From Spongilla lacustris (Eukaryota > Porifera > Demospongiae > Spongillida > Spongillidae), in assembly GCA_949361645.1 (NCBI GenBank), contig OX442432.1, positions 6,398,397-6,462,396 of the forward strand: DNA of 64,000 nucleotides, written 5' to 3'. The translations under genes were made by a program, and so were the position numbers. Shown here piece after piece: positions 12,157-24,800 of the stretch; within the stretch, counting starts at the first letter, position 1; each line of letters opens with the position of its first letter. The notes beneath the pieces were generated by a model, which was given only the letters and a program-made list of their open reading frames with translations, did no database searches and was not told the DNA's origin.

Positions 12157-15100
12157 CTACATAACTGATATGGACTCGTAGTTGGTATGACTCTCATGCA
12201 CCATGAAGGGACCTTCAGCACTGCTTCCCTCCTCTTTTGAGGCCACTGTTGGTTCAGACGGTACACTGATTGGTGGTTTCCTTAACTCATTGGGAGATGT
12301 CAGCAACCATCCCCCCTCATATTTCAGAGGCTGGCTGTTCTGCTTGAGTTGAAGGATTCTGTTGGTACCAAAAAGAGCATTACTTCATAAGAAACTACGC
12401 TGTTTAATATTTACTTCTTCCTTCAACCTATGGCCATCCCCAGAGAGTATTTAACAGTAGACCAGTAGAGGAGTAAATAATTCAGAGTGGGTGTGGTCTG
12501 AAAAACGAGGCACTTACAAGAGTGGCAGACATGCATGTAGAAGATGATGTATCATGATGGACCTCCCTTTTATCGGTCCAGCCAGATCTCCTATACTTGT
12601 TCCAACACCCATGCACCCATTAATGTATGTTAAGAAGTTGTGTAGTTAGGCTGGCAACTGGTCCTTGCTAAAGGCAGTTGTACTGTTTTAAGTGGGTTGA
12701 ATAGTGTAGCTGAATTGTACACCACACCACAGGATGAGGGGACTTCCCTAGGTGTACACCACAGGATGAGGGGACTGCCCCTAGGTATACACCGCAGGGT
12801 GAGGCCAGGACACAATAGAGGTATGATGCATGGTACACATTACAGATCTGACATATTTAGACTCCTTGATGCATTCATATACATTGTACTGTTTCAAAAT
12901 GCTAATTACAATTCATTTGACTAAGTGTGAATTTGATTTTCCCAGAACTCACCTTAACTTTACCAGTGCTTGCACAAATGGATTGATAGGAATAACATAG
13001 AGTGTTCCATACAACAGAATGGCAGACACCAGTCCAATGCCAATGATTATTAACGAGCCAAGGATCTGTGCCAATATCCTCTCTCCTTGTCCCTACGTGG
13101 CCAAAGGAAGCAAGTGTGAGGTGCATATTACTGTTAGGGTACAGCTAGGTGGGGCTGGGGAGGAGGGGAGGGGCTTAACGTACTGCGGGGGGCAGTCTTA
13201 GCTCACAGTAGCAAAGACCCTCAAATGTTGCATGGAGGTTGCACTCTGACTCTGGTCCAGCCACAAACAGACCAGTTCCAATCAGGCCCCACAACCCACT
13301 ACCCAAAGAAGGGCTCACATGACAACAAGGTCACCTGACAGCACCCACTCACCAGAGACCATGCACTGGGAACACTTTAGCTGTGTCCTTGATGTTAAGC
13401 TTATACTCCAGCCAACAGCCAAGGTGGTAAGCCAACACAGCAATAACTGGGCTCCCAGAGGGAGGGAACATTAACACTGTTCCTTGAATAAGGCACACCT
13501 CACCTCCAATGAGACATGCCCCCCAATAGTCAACAAAGGGACATCCGGCTGTGATGGCCACAAGAGCTGAGAGCACTCCATTGGCTACCTCGTTAGCATT
13601 GATGGAGCTGGCTTGCAAACGAACCTTTTTGAATGTACGTATGCGATCGTGCATTTGGTAGTGTGTGCGCCAAAGGGTGCAGCAATGTGATGTGTGCATA
13701 CAAAGTTGGTATCTTCCACATGCATGCATACCTGTGCCCAGGTTGCAATCACTATAGCAACGGTGCCTCCTGATGCAGCAGCCATGATCATGTTGATGGC
13801 TATGATGGCAGAGATGTTATAGTATGGCCCGGATGTAGGGTATGGGGCTAGACAGGAAGGGGGAGGAGTTGTCTCCTGTACAAAAAGCTTGCATACACGG
13901 CCAACACCTTACTTTCTACACTTTCAGTTGACCCACAGTTGAACGCAAACCTACAGCAAAAAAGGTTCAGATGTTCGCAGACCATTCCATCAACCAACCA
14001 GACCACCACTCACCAGCTGAACCACAGTATGATGACCCCAAGGGCAGCCTCTGACACAGCCTCATCTCCACCACTCACCGGATACATCCAATCCCAGAAA
14101 CCCCTTGTTTGAAGACAGGTGAACAGAAGCATCAAAAGATGTGACAATGGAAGGAGGCCACTCACTCTGAATGTACCTCTTCTGCCCCCTCAGCCCCCTT
14201 CAGTGTGGCTTCATGCTGCATGAATTTAGTACATGACACACGAGGCTATCACATGACTTTCACATGACTTAAGAGAGGCTATCACATGACCTTCACAAGA
14301 CTTAAGAGGCTATCATATCTTCCCATGATACATGACCGTTACAAGCATTGGAGACTATCACATGACACTGGAGGCTATCATGCAAGTAACTATTGAGTCA
14401 TGGCCACTTAATTCAACCACTCATGATATGCAGTGAATATAGCAGTGACCATGGCAAGTCATGCAATCTTACAGTTGGCTGGTTCTGCTGTCTCTGGTAC
14501 TTGAACTTTGCAAATAGGCACAGAACTAAACCAAACGTTCCACCTAGTGATAAAGACAAGGTGTCAAGCCATTATAATACTGGTCAGATAGGGACAGTGG
14601 CTAAACTCACCTAGCATGTGGACAGCTCCTGACCCAGCAAAGTCAAGCACGTACATGCTCCTCAAGAAAGAAGGTGCTGCTATTGTGCAGTTGTAATCCG
14701 AAAGCATTCCAACGCAAAAGCGGTAGGGAGAGATGGACTGGGGTATGTCAGACCATATGATCAGGGCAACAATGGGATGAACTATCCCCTGTGGCAAGAA
14801 GGGGTACAGGTATTGCACAGGCCATACCACCCATGTGTTATGCTTACGCTGATGACAAAGGCGCTGATGAAGGCAGCTGGAAGCCTCATTTTGTACGTGT
14901 TGGTGACCAGGCAACCGCCAACAATTGTGGCAGCATTGCTTGCAAACGTGAACTGAAGCCGCGGTGACCGTACACATATAGGTATTAGTTTAATAAAAGG
15001 TATCCAAAGCTCTCACCTTAAAGAACCAAAGGAGAGGGTCTGATACACTGAAGAAGTGAGCATGGGCAGACTCCATACTGGAATAGCGAGCGATGCTGTC

Positions 15101-15531
15101 GAACCCGATGAGGAAGAAACCAAAGGCACTGGCAAATGCATCCATATGCTTCTGCGTATTAAAAAGTAATGACAAACAATATACTTGTTCAGCTTACGTA
15201 CAATAATTACAACGTGTCTTCTCTCGTTAACGGTTTTAGCGAACGACACTTCTACCAACATGAAACCTGCTTTCTGAAAACAATGTCAAAAATGTCAAAA
15301 ATGATGCCATATATATTTGGACGCTAACCATGAAGAAGACGATGATGGCTGCTATCAACACCCACGCAGCACTGGCGTCGGTGTATCGAACTGTTGGATG
15401 AACGACATCGCTCGGACACGTGTTCTGTTAAGACCGATAATAATTTCCAAACAACTTTTGCAGTAAGGCTGTCGTACCCATTTATACAAGTTGCAGGCAC
15501 TGTAGTTAAAACACCAGTTGTCACCACCCAT
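12157..15531 (-). CDS. AMT-type ammonium transporter (AMT2), 552 aa, 16 exons
   Basis: Exons, in transcript order: 15531-15478, 15424-15329, 15273-15202, 15151-15017, 14952-14848, 14788-14611, 14543-14473, 14197-14166, 14103-14014, 13950-13913, 13847-13732, 13624-13504, 13446-13353, 13298-13184, 13092-12953, 12358-12157. All junctions are GT-AG and in phase (1659 nt). Family marks are LDFAGSGAVHMLGG, ITAGCPFVDYWGA and VFPVHGLCG. They place the twin pore histidines at about H211 and H398, so the NH4+/NH3 pathway looks intact. The protein is an 11-helix plasma-membrane transporter with a short cytosolic tail. The exon at 14197-14166 is a 32-nt micro-exon. The gene is nearly identical to the pseudogene at 5324-9638. 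Its tail ends early (ESISVM, stop), against the LTR-like element at 12036-12156. Confidence 0.93.
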
Positions 15532-16021
15532 TGCTTAGTTTAATTAACAATCCGAGCGTCTCACCTCGTACGCAGACCGGGCTGATGACACCAGCTTCAC
15601 AGCAGTCGAGCGGCGCGGATAAATAATATCACCGCTACGCACCCACCTAACCTCCGCCACCAACGCATACCGGTGCATTGAAGTTGATATATGCGCGTAT
15701 TTAAAAATGTTGCCATCTTTTTCGGTGTTATTAATTTCTCATCCTCCACCCATGTCCCCGGCCGCACCTAAACATGACAGAAGTCATTATTTTAATATTT
15801 AGTTTAGCGGAAAATGCTTTTGTCGGGATTTATTATGCAAGTTGATATTCCAAATCGTGTCAGTAGTGGAAATTCGCGATCGCATAGACACTTTCCCAGA
15901 CAGTAGTTATCTGTGCATGTGATTCTGGTGTATAGTACCATTTGATGTATCCATATCGGTCCAATGATGTTCAGTAACTGGCGTTTATGAAACTTCGTAG
16001 AAAGATAGAAGGGTAAATTCG

Positions 16022-16184
16022 CGTTGATTTTTATGCCATCCGTTACGGAGATACAGTTGAACAAACTACGTGCACGTTTTCCCGCATACATTGAGCGGAA
16101 CAAATCATTGGCGCGAATCGAGCGCGAAATGGGCACGTAGTTTGTTCAACTGTATCTCCGTAACGGATGGCATAAAAATCAACG
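16022..16184. repeat. Perfect 52-bp inverted repeat with 59-nt loop
   Basis: The arms 16022-16073 and 16133-16184 are perfect reverse complements (outer end CGTTGATTTTTATGCC, inner end CTACGTGC). The element begins at the point where homology between the AMT1 and AMT2 upstream regions ends. It is probably a small fold-back transposon. It could form a strong hairpin if transcribed. Confidence 0.93.
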
Positions 16185-19100
16185 AACAGAACAAATCGAT
16201 AGGTATAGGACCTCTCTACCTACAAACCGAATTTGAAGCGAATTGATTACTCCTACCGAAAGTTATGGTGGGTTTGAACCCAGTGAGATATCGAACGTTG
16301 CAATACTGACATGGAGCAAGTGCAAGACTCCAAAATATATTTTACCATAGAGAAATGGTGCAGTATGAAGTGTTGAAAATAGGAAGTTGATAGCGTTAAC
16401 TGTTCGGAAGTTATAGCAAATCAAACGTAATGCATTTTTGTTATACTTTTTATAATACACGCTAGGTCCCTTTTCTCGTAAACTTTCCCATATAATGAGA
16501 AGATTAACATAGATATATATGAGGAACACAATGCAAAAAACTAAATACTAAGCTACATGTAATTATCTCTGCATTAGATGGAGGAGTGCTTTGGATATGG
16601 CTGATGGGATAAGGACTAACTAGTCCACGGGTGTTTCAATCCATTGAATTGGTGGACATTCAGACCTACGCCCCGAAATTTTGAAATGGCAATTATCTCA
16701 CCTAGCAACGGTTGTAATGATTTGTACCCGTTGGAATTCGCTGTACAGTTACTGAATGGAACACGTGGTGACCTTTTAGACGAGGTATTGTTAAAAATGA
16801 AACTGTGCTAAGTGTCATTCAAAAGCGGCCTACTTACGCGGAGGTAGGTTTTCAAAACTAGTTAGTCCCCAACGTGCGCACTTCCAGTTGAGAAACGACT
16901 TTTACAAAGGTATTGTACATAGATCGAGCTTTCTTTTTATGGTATTTATTTTCTGAGACGCGATTTGTATGCTTCAAAAAGTAACGTGCAAACATTGTCA
17001 AGTGTGTGCTGCGCGCATGTATGGAGGGAGTGTACATGTAGGCCTACATGTACGTGAATACCGGCCCGGTATAAATCCACTATGCTATGAAGCAGCAACG
17101 TGTTTTGGCCGGCGTACGTTTTGCTCTCTTTGTGGGTGGTGGCTGAGCACGAATTGAGTCAGGAGCAATACTTATCAAGCGCTCTTTGACGATACACCGT
17201 ACTGTAGATTGTGTTCAGTGCGTTGAAATGCTAATTGAACTGTTGTTGGTGTTCAGTGCGTTGAATCGCTGGTGAATTGATTCAGCACCTTGTTCACCAA
17301 GCATGCCAAATCATAAGTTGTATCTTCTCACCCACTCAACTGTGTGCTCCTCTAATAGGTGCATTTTGGGTGAGATATTTTCATTGGCCATGGGGAAATT
17401 GGTTCTAAAGTAGTTCAGAATGGAAACAGTAGCGAAAAATAATCACATAGTTAATACCCATCCACAGCTATGACGTCATGTTGCTATATCCTAACTCTCT
17501 CTCCACATTTCTCATCTGTCAGTTACAAAACATTGGTCATGGATGGAGTGGCATGCTCCAAGCATAGCAAATGCCCTTTCAAATGTGTCTGCAACCTGCT
17601 GAGCATCCATGAGGAGAACAGGATACTGCTGGGCCACATTTTGTATACACCAATCATCATTCAGTATGTGCCTCACTTGTTGAAGGTGATGACTCAAAGT
17701 TCACCGGCTTTGATGCTTAACTTCGGCCTTGACCTTTTGTAATCCTTACAAGAGTTATTGGCTGGAATGATGGTGAGTAGTTCATGTAATTATTATTGCT
17801 GTACAAATTTACTTACTCTTCCACCCCCCCACCCCCCCAGATGGAATCTGCAAAACATTTGGGCTCTGGGCTTTCATTCTTTGAATTTTGAATTACAGAT
17901 GGTACGTTTACCTCAGTACCACATGGAGGAGATGGTGTTGCAAACATGTGAGAGGTACGCTCCTGCTGGAAGGTCTGTTTTACATGAGTTGCATTGAAGC
18001 AATACATCACTTAGGAAGGACAAGAAGACGTCAGAAGCTGCATTTATGCTGGCAGCAGTTAAAGGTGAGTTGTCATGGTAACAGGAACGTGTTGTTTGCC
18101 AACAATGTCATTCTGCACAGACAAGACTTTGGCACGGTAGCTCTACTGGTCTGTGCAGAATACAAAAAGCACTTTAGATAGTTGATGGCAGAAACTGATT
18201 GTGTAGCAGCTGGCTGGACACTGGTTGAAATTGAAACTGGTGCAATGTACCCAATATGTGTAAATAATGAATGTAGTGATTCACTTGACATTTGGCAGTA
18301 TGTTTTGTCACTTTTTTTTCTTTGTACCACCTTTCACCAGCACCTCAAAATGCTGGCAAACCTAAATGTGATCATGCAATTTAATTCAGTTATAATTTGC
18401 TCCTCACTCACTTCACACTTGTCTATAGTATGGGCTTTCCACTTGCAGGGCACGACCAAACTTTTAAATGGTATTAGCTTTTTCTGCCTCAAAGCATTTA
18501 ACACCCTCCCCTTAGCTTATACGGTTTGCAGAACGATTATGGGTGGATCTCGATATGATTATTGATACCAAAAGCTAGTTTATGCTCCTTTTTGTAAAAT
18601 ATGGAGTTGTATATGCTTCTTTTTGACTTATTTGCCACTACCAACCTCCCACCGCACACCCTGCAATGTTTTGTAAGCTAACTGTTATGGAACTCCATCG
18701 CAAAGCATATATAAAAACCAAGATGTTGATAATTATTCATAGATTTCAGCCGCGATTTTATATGCCCTAGATATCGCGTCTCGAGATATGACCCAGCTTA
18801 AATTGTTTTACAATGCCCCTAGATTCTGTATTTTATCGTCACAACTCACCTGGAAGTTCGAGAGCCTCACAAATAGCCCGCACTCGTAACGAATTAAAGG
18901 GCACGTGATTACTAGAAACGTTGCGCCGTATGTTGAAATGCTGTAAACATGTGAGCAGTTGATTTGAGTTTGTGCTTAGACTAATACTATGCTTGGAATT
19001 ATCAATAGAGAGGCGTAGTGAAACTGGGTTGTAGCGGAAACAGGCCTTGAAAATGTTAGCCCGTTAATGAGCTACCAAAATCATTTTTACGTAAATGTGC

Positions 19101-19428
19101 GATTGGACATCTAAATATCCGTAAATGTCCACTCTGAAACACCCGTGAGTCTACTATACATATACTATACATGTATAGTAGACTAGTACTTTTATTAATG
19201 TTTCATATGTATTATTTTTTGGGTGGTATAATTGATTCTATATTTAATTATTCTATGTATGTATTCTATGTATTATTTTATGCAATATAATTGTATTAAT
19301 TGTATTATATAATCTCTGCTTCTGATCTAATAAGACTGATGACATGGTACATGTATCTTTGTATAAATTGTTATGATTGATTTTGTTTGTGGTTTTGCTG
19401 AGGCACTAGAGCCCAAATTAGTTTACAT
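16185..19428. other. Spacer with no assigned gene; possible old element
   Basis: Short open stretches at 17470-17742, 17888-17997 and 18182-18565 (+) have splice-like borders, but I recognise no family and stops interrupt them. The motif ACGGGTGTTTCA occurs near 16626 and, inverted, near 19135, each beside a TGGACATT motif, so 16.6-19.2 kb may be one old mobile element. GGACTAACTAGT at about 16615 also recurs inverted near 16865. A 13-bp inverted repeat (GTCTACTATACAT) lies at 19150-19185. Function is unknown. Confidence 0.35.
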
Positions 19429-20017
19429 GGGGGGGGCTCGGAAAAGTGGAAAGTAACACCTCGTAACAGTGGAAAATTACAGCGATTCATTGCATATTTC
19501 GGGCGCAGTAATTGGATTGTATAAGTAAACGGTGGTCGCTGTTGCGTAATTGCTGTCATCCGCAAAGCATTTTTAACGCGCTTCAACATCAATGACGCAA
19601 TAGCAATGTGGTCAAATCGCAAACCGCTATTGAGGAAAACAAAGTCACATTGCGTCTATTTTTTTTTTTAGCAATTACGCAACTAGGACACCGCTTATAA
19701 GTTCAAAACCATGCATTGCCTTTCAATTTAAGCTTAAGTAACAAAAGAAGGAACACGTTCAAGGCGGTGTGTCACCACGATAAAATGTATGCATGCAACA
19801 CAATAAATCAATTGAAATGAAAATGGGTATTAATTTATAATGGTTGTACCATTTGGTGTCGTAAGCAAAAATGCCTACATTGTTGTACCAAATGCACATT
19901 TTAACACACATGCATGTACACACTTATGCACACAAATCACACTTGCGCACAAATCCAATACACAAACGCACACATCACACACACACACACACACACATAC
20001 ACACACACACATACACA

Positions 20018-20082
<65 letters not shown>

Positions 20083-20868
20083 CTGAGACCACACCAGGTT
20101 CAACAACAACACACTGCAGATGTAGGTCTGCACTGAATCACATCACATAAGTACGCTTGTAATTGTAGCGCACCTGTACCCTGTACACAAGCAAAGCTGG
20201 GCAGTTTAAATCAAGTCTAGCAGACATTGGGTCCACATACCGCATGCTCAACTGATGCATTGGATTGGCCAGCAATTGGGTCAAATGCAGTAAGAGTAAC
20301 CTTAACATCACCTGTCTGAGAGATACAATGTGGTCTGTGGACCACACAAGAAAGATATTTTTTTACCACCTATGCAGTTTTACAGTAAATGTCATGCTAA
20401 CCTTCAAGCCACTACAGTAAAACAACACTTACGATAAGAGTATACCGCACGCATCAGACACTCCTCTTGTTGTTATGCATACATACACACAGAACAAAAC
20501 TGCAAAATTTGCACGTGTTTTAACGCTTCAAACCTTCCCGCTACATATAGTACCACCAAGTTTGTAACAACAAGAGGAGGTAAAAAAATATCTTTCTTGT
20601 GTGGTCCACAGACCACATTGTATCTCTCAGACAGGTGATGTTAAGGTTACTCTTACTGCATTTGACCCAATTGCTGGCCAATCCAATGCATCAGTTGAGC
20701 ATGCGGTATGTGGACCCAATGTCTGTTAGACTTGATTTAAACTGCCCAGCTTTGCTTGTGTACAGGGTACAGGTGCGCTACAATTACAAGCGTACTTATG
20801 TGATGTTATCTCAGTGCAGACCTACATCTGCAGTGTGTTGTTGTTGAACCTGGTGTGGTCTCAGGTAC

Positions 20869-20929
<61 letters not shown>

Positions 20930-21445
20930 ATGTGTGCGTTTGTGTATTGGATTTGTGCGCAAGTGTGATTTGTGTGCATAAGTGTGTACATGCATGCGTG
21001 TTAAAATGTGCATTTACAACAATGTAGGCATTTTTGCTTACGACACCAAATGGTACAACCATTTTAAATTATTGATTTATTGTGTTGCATGCATACATTT
21101 TATCGTGGTGACACACCGCCTTGAACGTGTTCCGTTACTTAAGCTTAAATTGAAAGGCAGTGCATGGTTTTGAACTTATAAGTGGTGTCCTAGTTGCGTA
21201 ATTGCTAAAAAAAAAGTAGATGCAATGTGACTGTGTTTTACTCAATAGCGGTTTGCGATTTGACCACATTGCTATGCGTCATTGATGTTGACGCACGTTA
21301 AAAATGCTTTGCGGATGACAGCAATTACGCAACAGCGACCACCGTTTACTTATACAATCCAATTACTGCGCCCGAAATATGCAATGAATCGCTGTAATTT
21401 TCCACTGTTGCGAGGTGTTACTTTCCACTGTTCCGACCCCCCCCC
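19429..21445. repeat. 2-kb near-palindrome (inverted duplication) bounded by poly-G/poly-C
   Basis: The left arm (19429 to about 20367) and right arm (about 20580-21445) are reverse complements with few differences. Both carry the same block around ATTGTATCTCTCAGACAGG and a CA/GT microsatellite (19976-20078 and 20871-20930). The left arm begins with a G run and the right arm ends with a C run. The centre (20368-20580) holds a smaller inverted repeat CTCCTCTTGTTGTTA. Either a large fold-back transposon or an inverted duplication would look like this. No gene is recognised inside. Confidence 0.88.
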
Positions 21446-21871
21446 CGTAATACAATGGATTTCTTTATCAGATAAGCCTTTGAAGTAGTCTTGTCCAGCA
21501 GCGGCACTTTTGCAGCACGTACATTTTACATATATCATCGTTGCTTTCACACCACCATTGCCTTAAAATCTATGGTATAACTTATATAACGTTTTAAGGT
21601 CTGGGCACGACATGGCTAGTATGTTAAAAGTGAGTGGTTAAAATCTAATGTAAACACACTTAAAGTCATGACAATGGCACGGTAGTGACATGGGGCTGGG
21701 CACGAGACTAGCACCATATACAAAAGGGCCCACCTCCCACCCGTGAGTGCAAGAGCTTTTATGCGCTGGCTAATGCGCTCTATTGGACTTCGTACACAGC
21801 TAAATTCCGGTTCGATGGTGCAGTCACCTACAGACACTCCAATTACAAAATAATTAACAAGATGTCCAAAA
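21446..21871. other. 3' flank of AMT3
   Basis: Non-coding sequence downstream of the AMT3 stop codon. No repeat or gene is recognised. Confidence 0.5.
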
Positions 21872-24800
21872 TCACACATCTGGTGCTGCCACTTTCCCTC
21901 TAAACTTGACACGTTCTGCATTCCCTGTGTGGTCAGCCTCCCCTCCAATGGAGACATGATGAACAGTGCTAGAGTGACCTTCTGTGGCCTCCCCACGATT
22001 GGTGCTCTGCGGAGAAGAACCAGGGCGTACCTGGTCTGAGGAACTGGAACCAGGACGTACTTGCTTTGGACTGGAACCAGGACGTGCTTGGTTTGAGGGA
22101 CTGGAACCAGGACGTGCTTGGATCAAGGGACTAGAACCAGGGTGTACTCGGCTTGACAAAGTGGAACCAGGGTGTACCCTGTCTGGTGAAGCCACTTCTG
22201 TGACATCGCTGGAGGGCTCTGTCCCAATGGACTGTGCCAAAGGGCACACCTCTAGCTTTACGTCTTCCTCAGGTGACGAAAACAGACAGCCACCTTCAAA
22301 CCGCAATGGTGGGAGTGGCACCCCTTGATAGGAGGTGGGAAGGAAACTGCACACAAATGTGTGGGATGATGAGAATGTATCATGGGGGAGGAAAGGGAAG
22401 GGGTGTGGCCTTACTTTAGTTTTGACACAATCCAGACGAAGGGTCCAATTGGGATGACATAGAGAAGCCCAAAAAGTGAAAACGAACAGACCAGTGATAT
22501 CACGATCATTATTAGGGAGCCAACTAACTGTGCAGCCATTCTCTCCCCCCAGTTCTGAAATGACATCACCCAATGATGGCTCCTTCAGAGGGGCTCCAGG
22601 GGGACAGCTTACCATTGGAGGAAGCCTTAATGTGCAATAACAGAGTCCTTCAAATGCTTCATGGAGATTGCAGTCGGAGGTGGGAGTGGCCATGAACAGC
22701 CCAGTACCAATCAGGCCCCAGAGGCCACTGCACAGGGACAGAGAAATGGTGCACTGCTTACAAGCACACAGACAGAAGTGTATGACGACAACTCACCAAA
22801 GTGCATGGATTGGTGCAACCTTTGCAGTGTCCTTGATCCCCAGTACGTACTCAAGCCAACATCCAAAGTGATAGACCAACACAGCAATAGCTAAGTTAGA
22901 ATAATTCACAGCATGAGCCTCCTTTTGTAGCTTCGTTTAGTGCCAACCAAATTTTAATAAATTGATGTGTGTGACCGGTCAACTACAGCTGTTAAATTAA
23001 TACCGCTAGAGCTACTGAATCCATGTCCACACTACATGTAGTCATAAGGTTATTAAAACTATTCCTTTACCACCTTTGACTGCATAAAACTAATACTTAG
23101 TACGAAGTAAAGTTTTCAAAAATGAGAGTGTTAAAAGATTATGTCACAGGCTTCTACTAGCTAGTCCATCTCCAAACACGACATACACCCATACCTCCAT
23201 TCAGACACGCCCCCATACCTCCAATCAGACACGCCCCATACCTCCAATCAGACACGCCCCCATACCTCCAATCACACGCCCCCAACCTCCAATCAGACAC
23301 GCCCCCATACCTCCAATCACACGCCCCCATACCTCCAATCAGACACGCCCCCATACCTCCAATCACACGCCCCCATACCTCCAATCAGACACGCCCCATA
23401 CCTCCAATCAGACACGCCCCATACCTCCAATCAGACACGCCCCCATACCTCCAATCAGACACGCCCCATACCTCCAATCAGACACGCCCCCATACCTCCA
23501 ATCAGACACGCCCCATACCTCCAATCAGACACGCCCCCATACCTCCAATCAGACACGCCCCCATACCTCCAATCACACGCCCCCATACCTCCAATCACAC
23601 GCCCCCATACCTCCAATCACACGCCCCATACCTCCAATCAGACACGCCCCCATACCTCCAATCAGACACGCCCCCCAGTAGCCAACAAAAGGGCACCCAG
23701 CAGTGATGGCCACCAGAGCAGCCAGAAGTCCATTGCCCACCTCATTGGCATTCACGGAGTCTGCCCGCAGACGTACCTGCACCCAGCACAGTGATGTCAG
23801 CATGCAGCCACAAGGCAGCCATACCTGAGCCCATGCTGCAATGATGGTGGCCACCAGACCTGCCCCTGCTGCCGCCATTATCATGTTCACCGCTATCGTG
23901 GCCGGGATGCCGTAGAATGGATCCTTATTTAAGTTATTAAGAGCTACTCCAGCTGGAGATTTTAGATAACATATGGGGGGGAGGGGGAGCACAATTTAAT
24001 GCCCACCATTTGTAGTATCTATGGTGACTGACTTTCTATGCTGTCAGACGATGCACAGTTGAATGCAAACCATCCAAACCAGAGGATGATGACTCCCAAA
24101 GAGCCATCCCACACCAGCTCATTCTCTTCAGCATTCGCCGGATACATCCAGTCCCAAAACCCACTGTTGAAGGAGAAGACAGAGGTGTTCCGTAGGCACA
24201 CCATGCAACCCCTTGGACACTAACTTTGGCTTCTCTCCTTCCTCGTAGTCCCTTGCTGGTCCCTGTACAGGCCACAGCCAAGAGGAGCCTCCGGCCTTTG
24301 TGGTCTTCCAGTTGTGGAACTTTGCAAACAGGCACACCACAAGTCCAAAGATTCCACCTGTGGTGATAGGACCAGCATTGGGCAAGCACTGCCATCACAG
24401 CACAGCCTGCACGTTTAACCCCTTTGGTACTCACCCAACATGTGGACAACACCTGAGCCGGCAAAGTCAAGTACGTACATGCGATCCCAGAAGGTGGGCA
24501 GGTCAGAAGTACGGCCGTAGGTCCCACCAAAACACCCAATAGATGGGTCTTTGTCGATGCAGAAACGATAGGGTGAGAATGAACTGCAGCTGTCAGACCA
24601 CATGATCAGTGCCAAGAGGGGGTGTATTAAGCCCTGGGGATGGGAGGAGTTGGAGAGACTGGATAAGAGGCCACACCTCCCACTACCACTTACACCAACA
24701 ACAAATGCACAGATGAAGGCAGCTGGAAGCCTCATTTTGTATCTGTTGGTGATCAGACCACCTCCCACAATGGTGGCTGCACTGGCTGCAAAGGTAAACT

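Noticed and set aside
17888..18181. Cyclin-like fragment around LPQYHMEEMVLQTCERY
   Set aside because: The resemblance is short and interrupted by stops; not enough to call a gene.
20138..20847. Two identical 69-82 aa ORFs on opposite strands
   Set aside because: They are the same sequence in the two arms of the palindrome; no family recognised.
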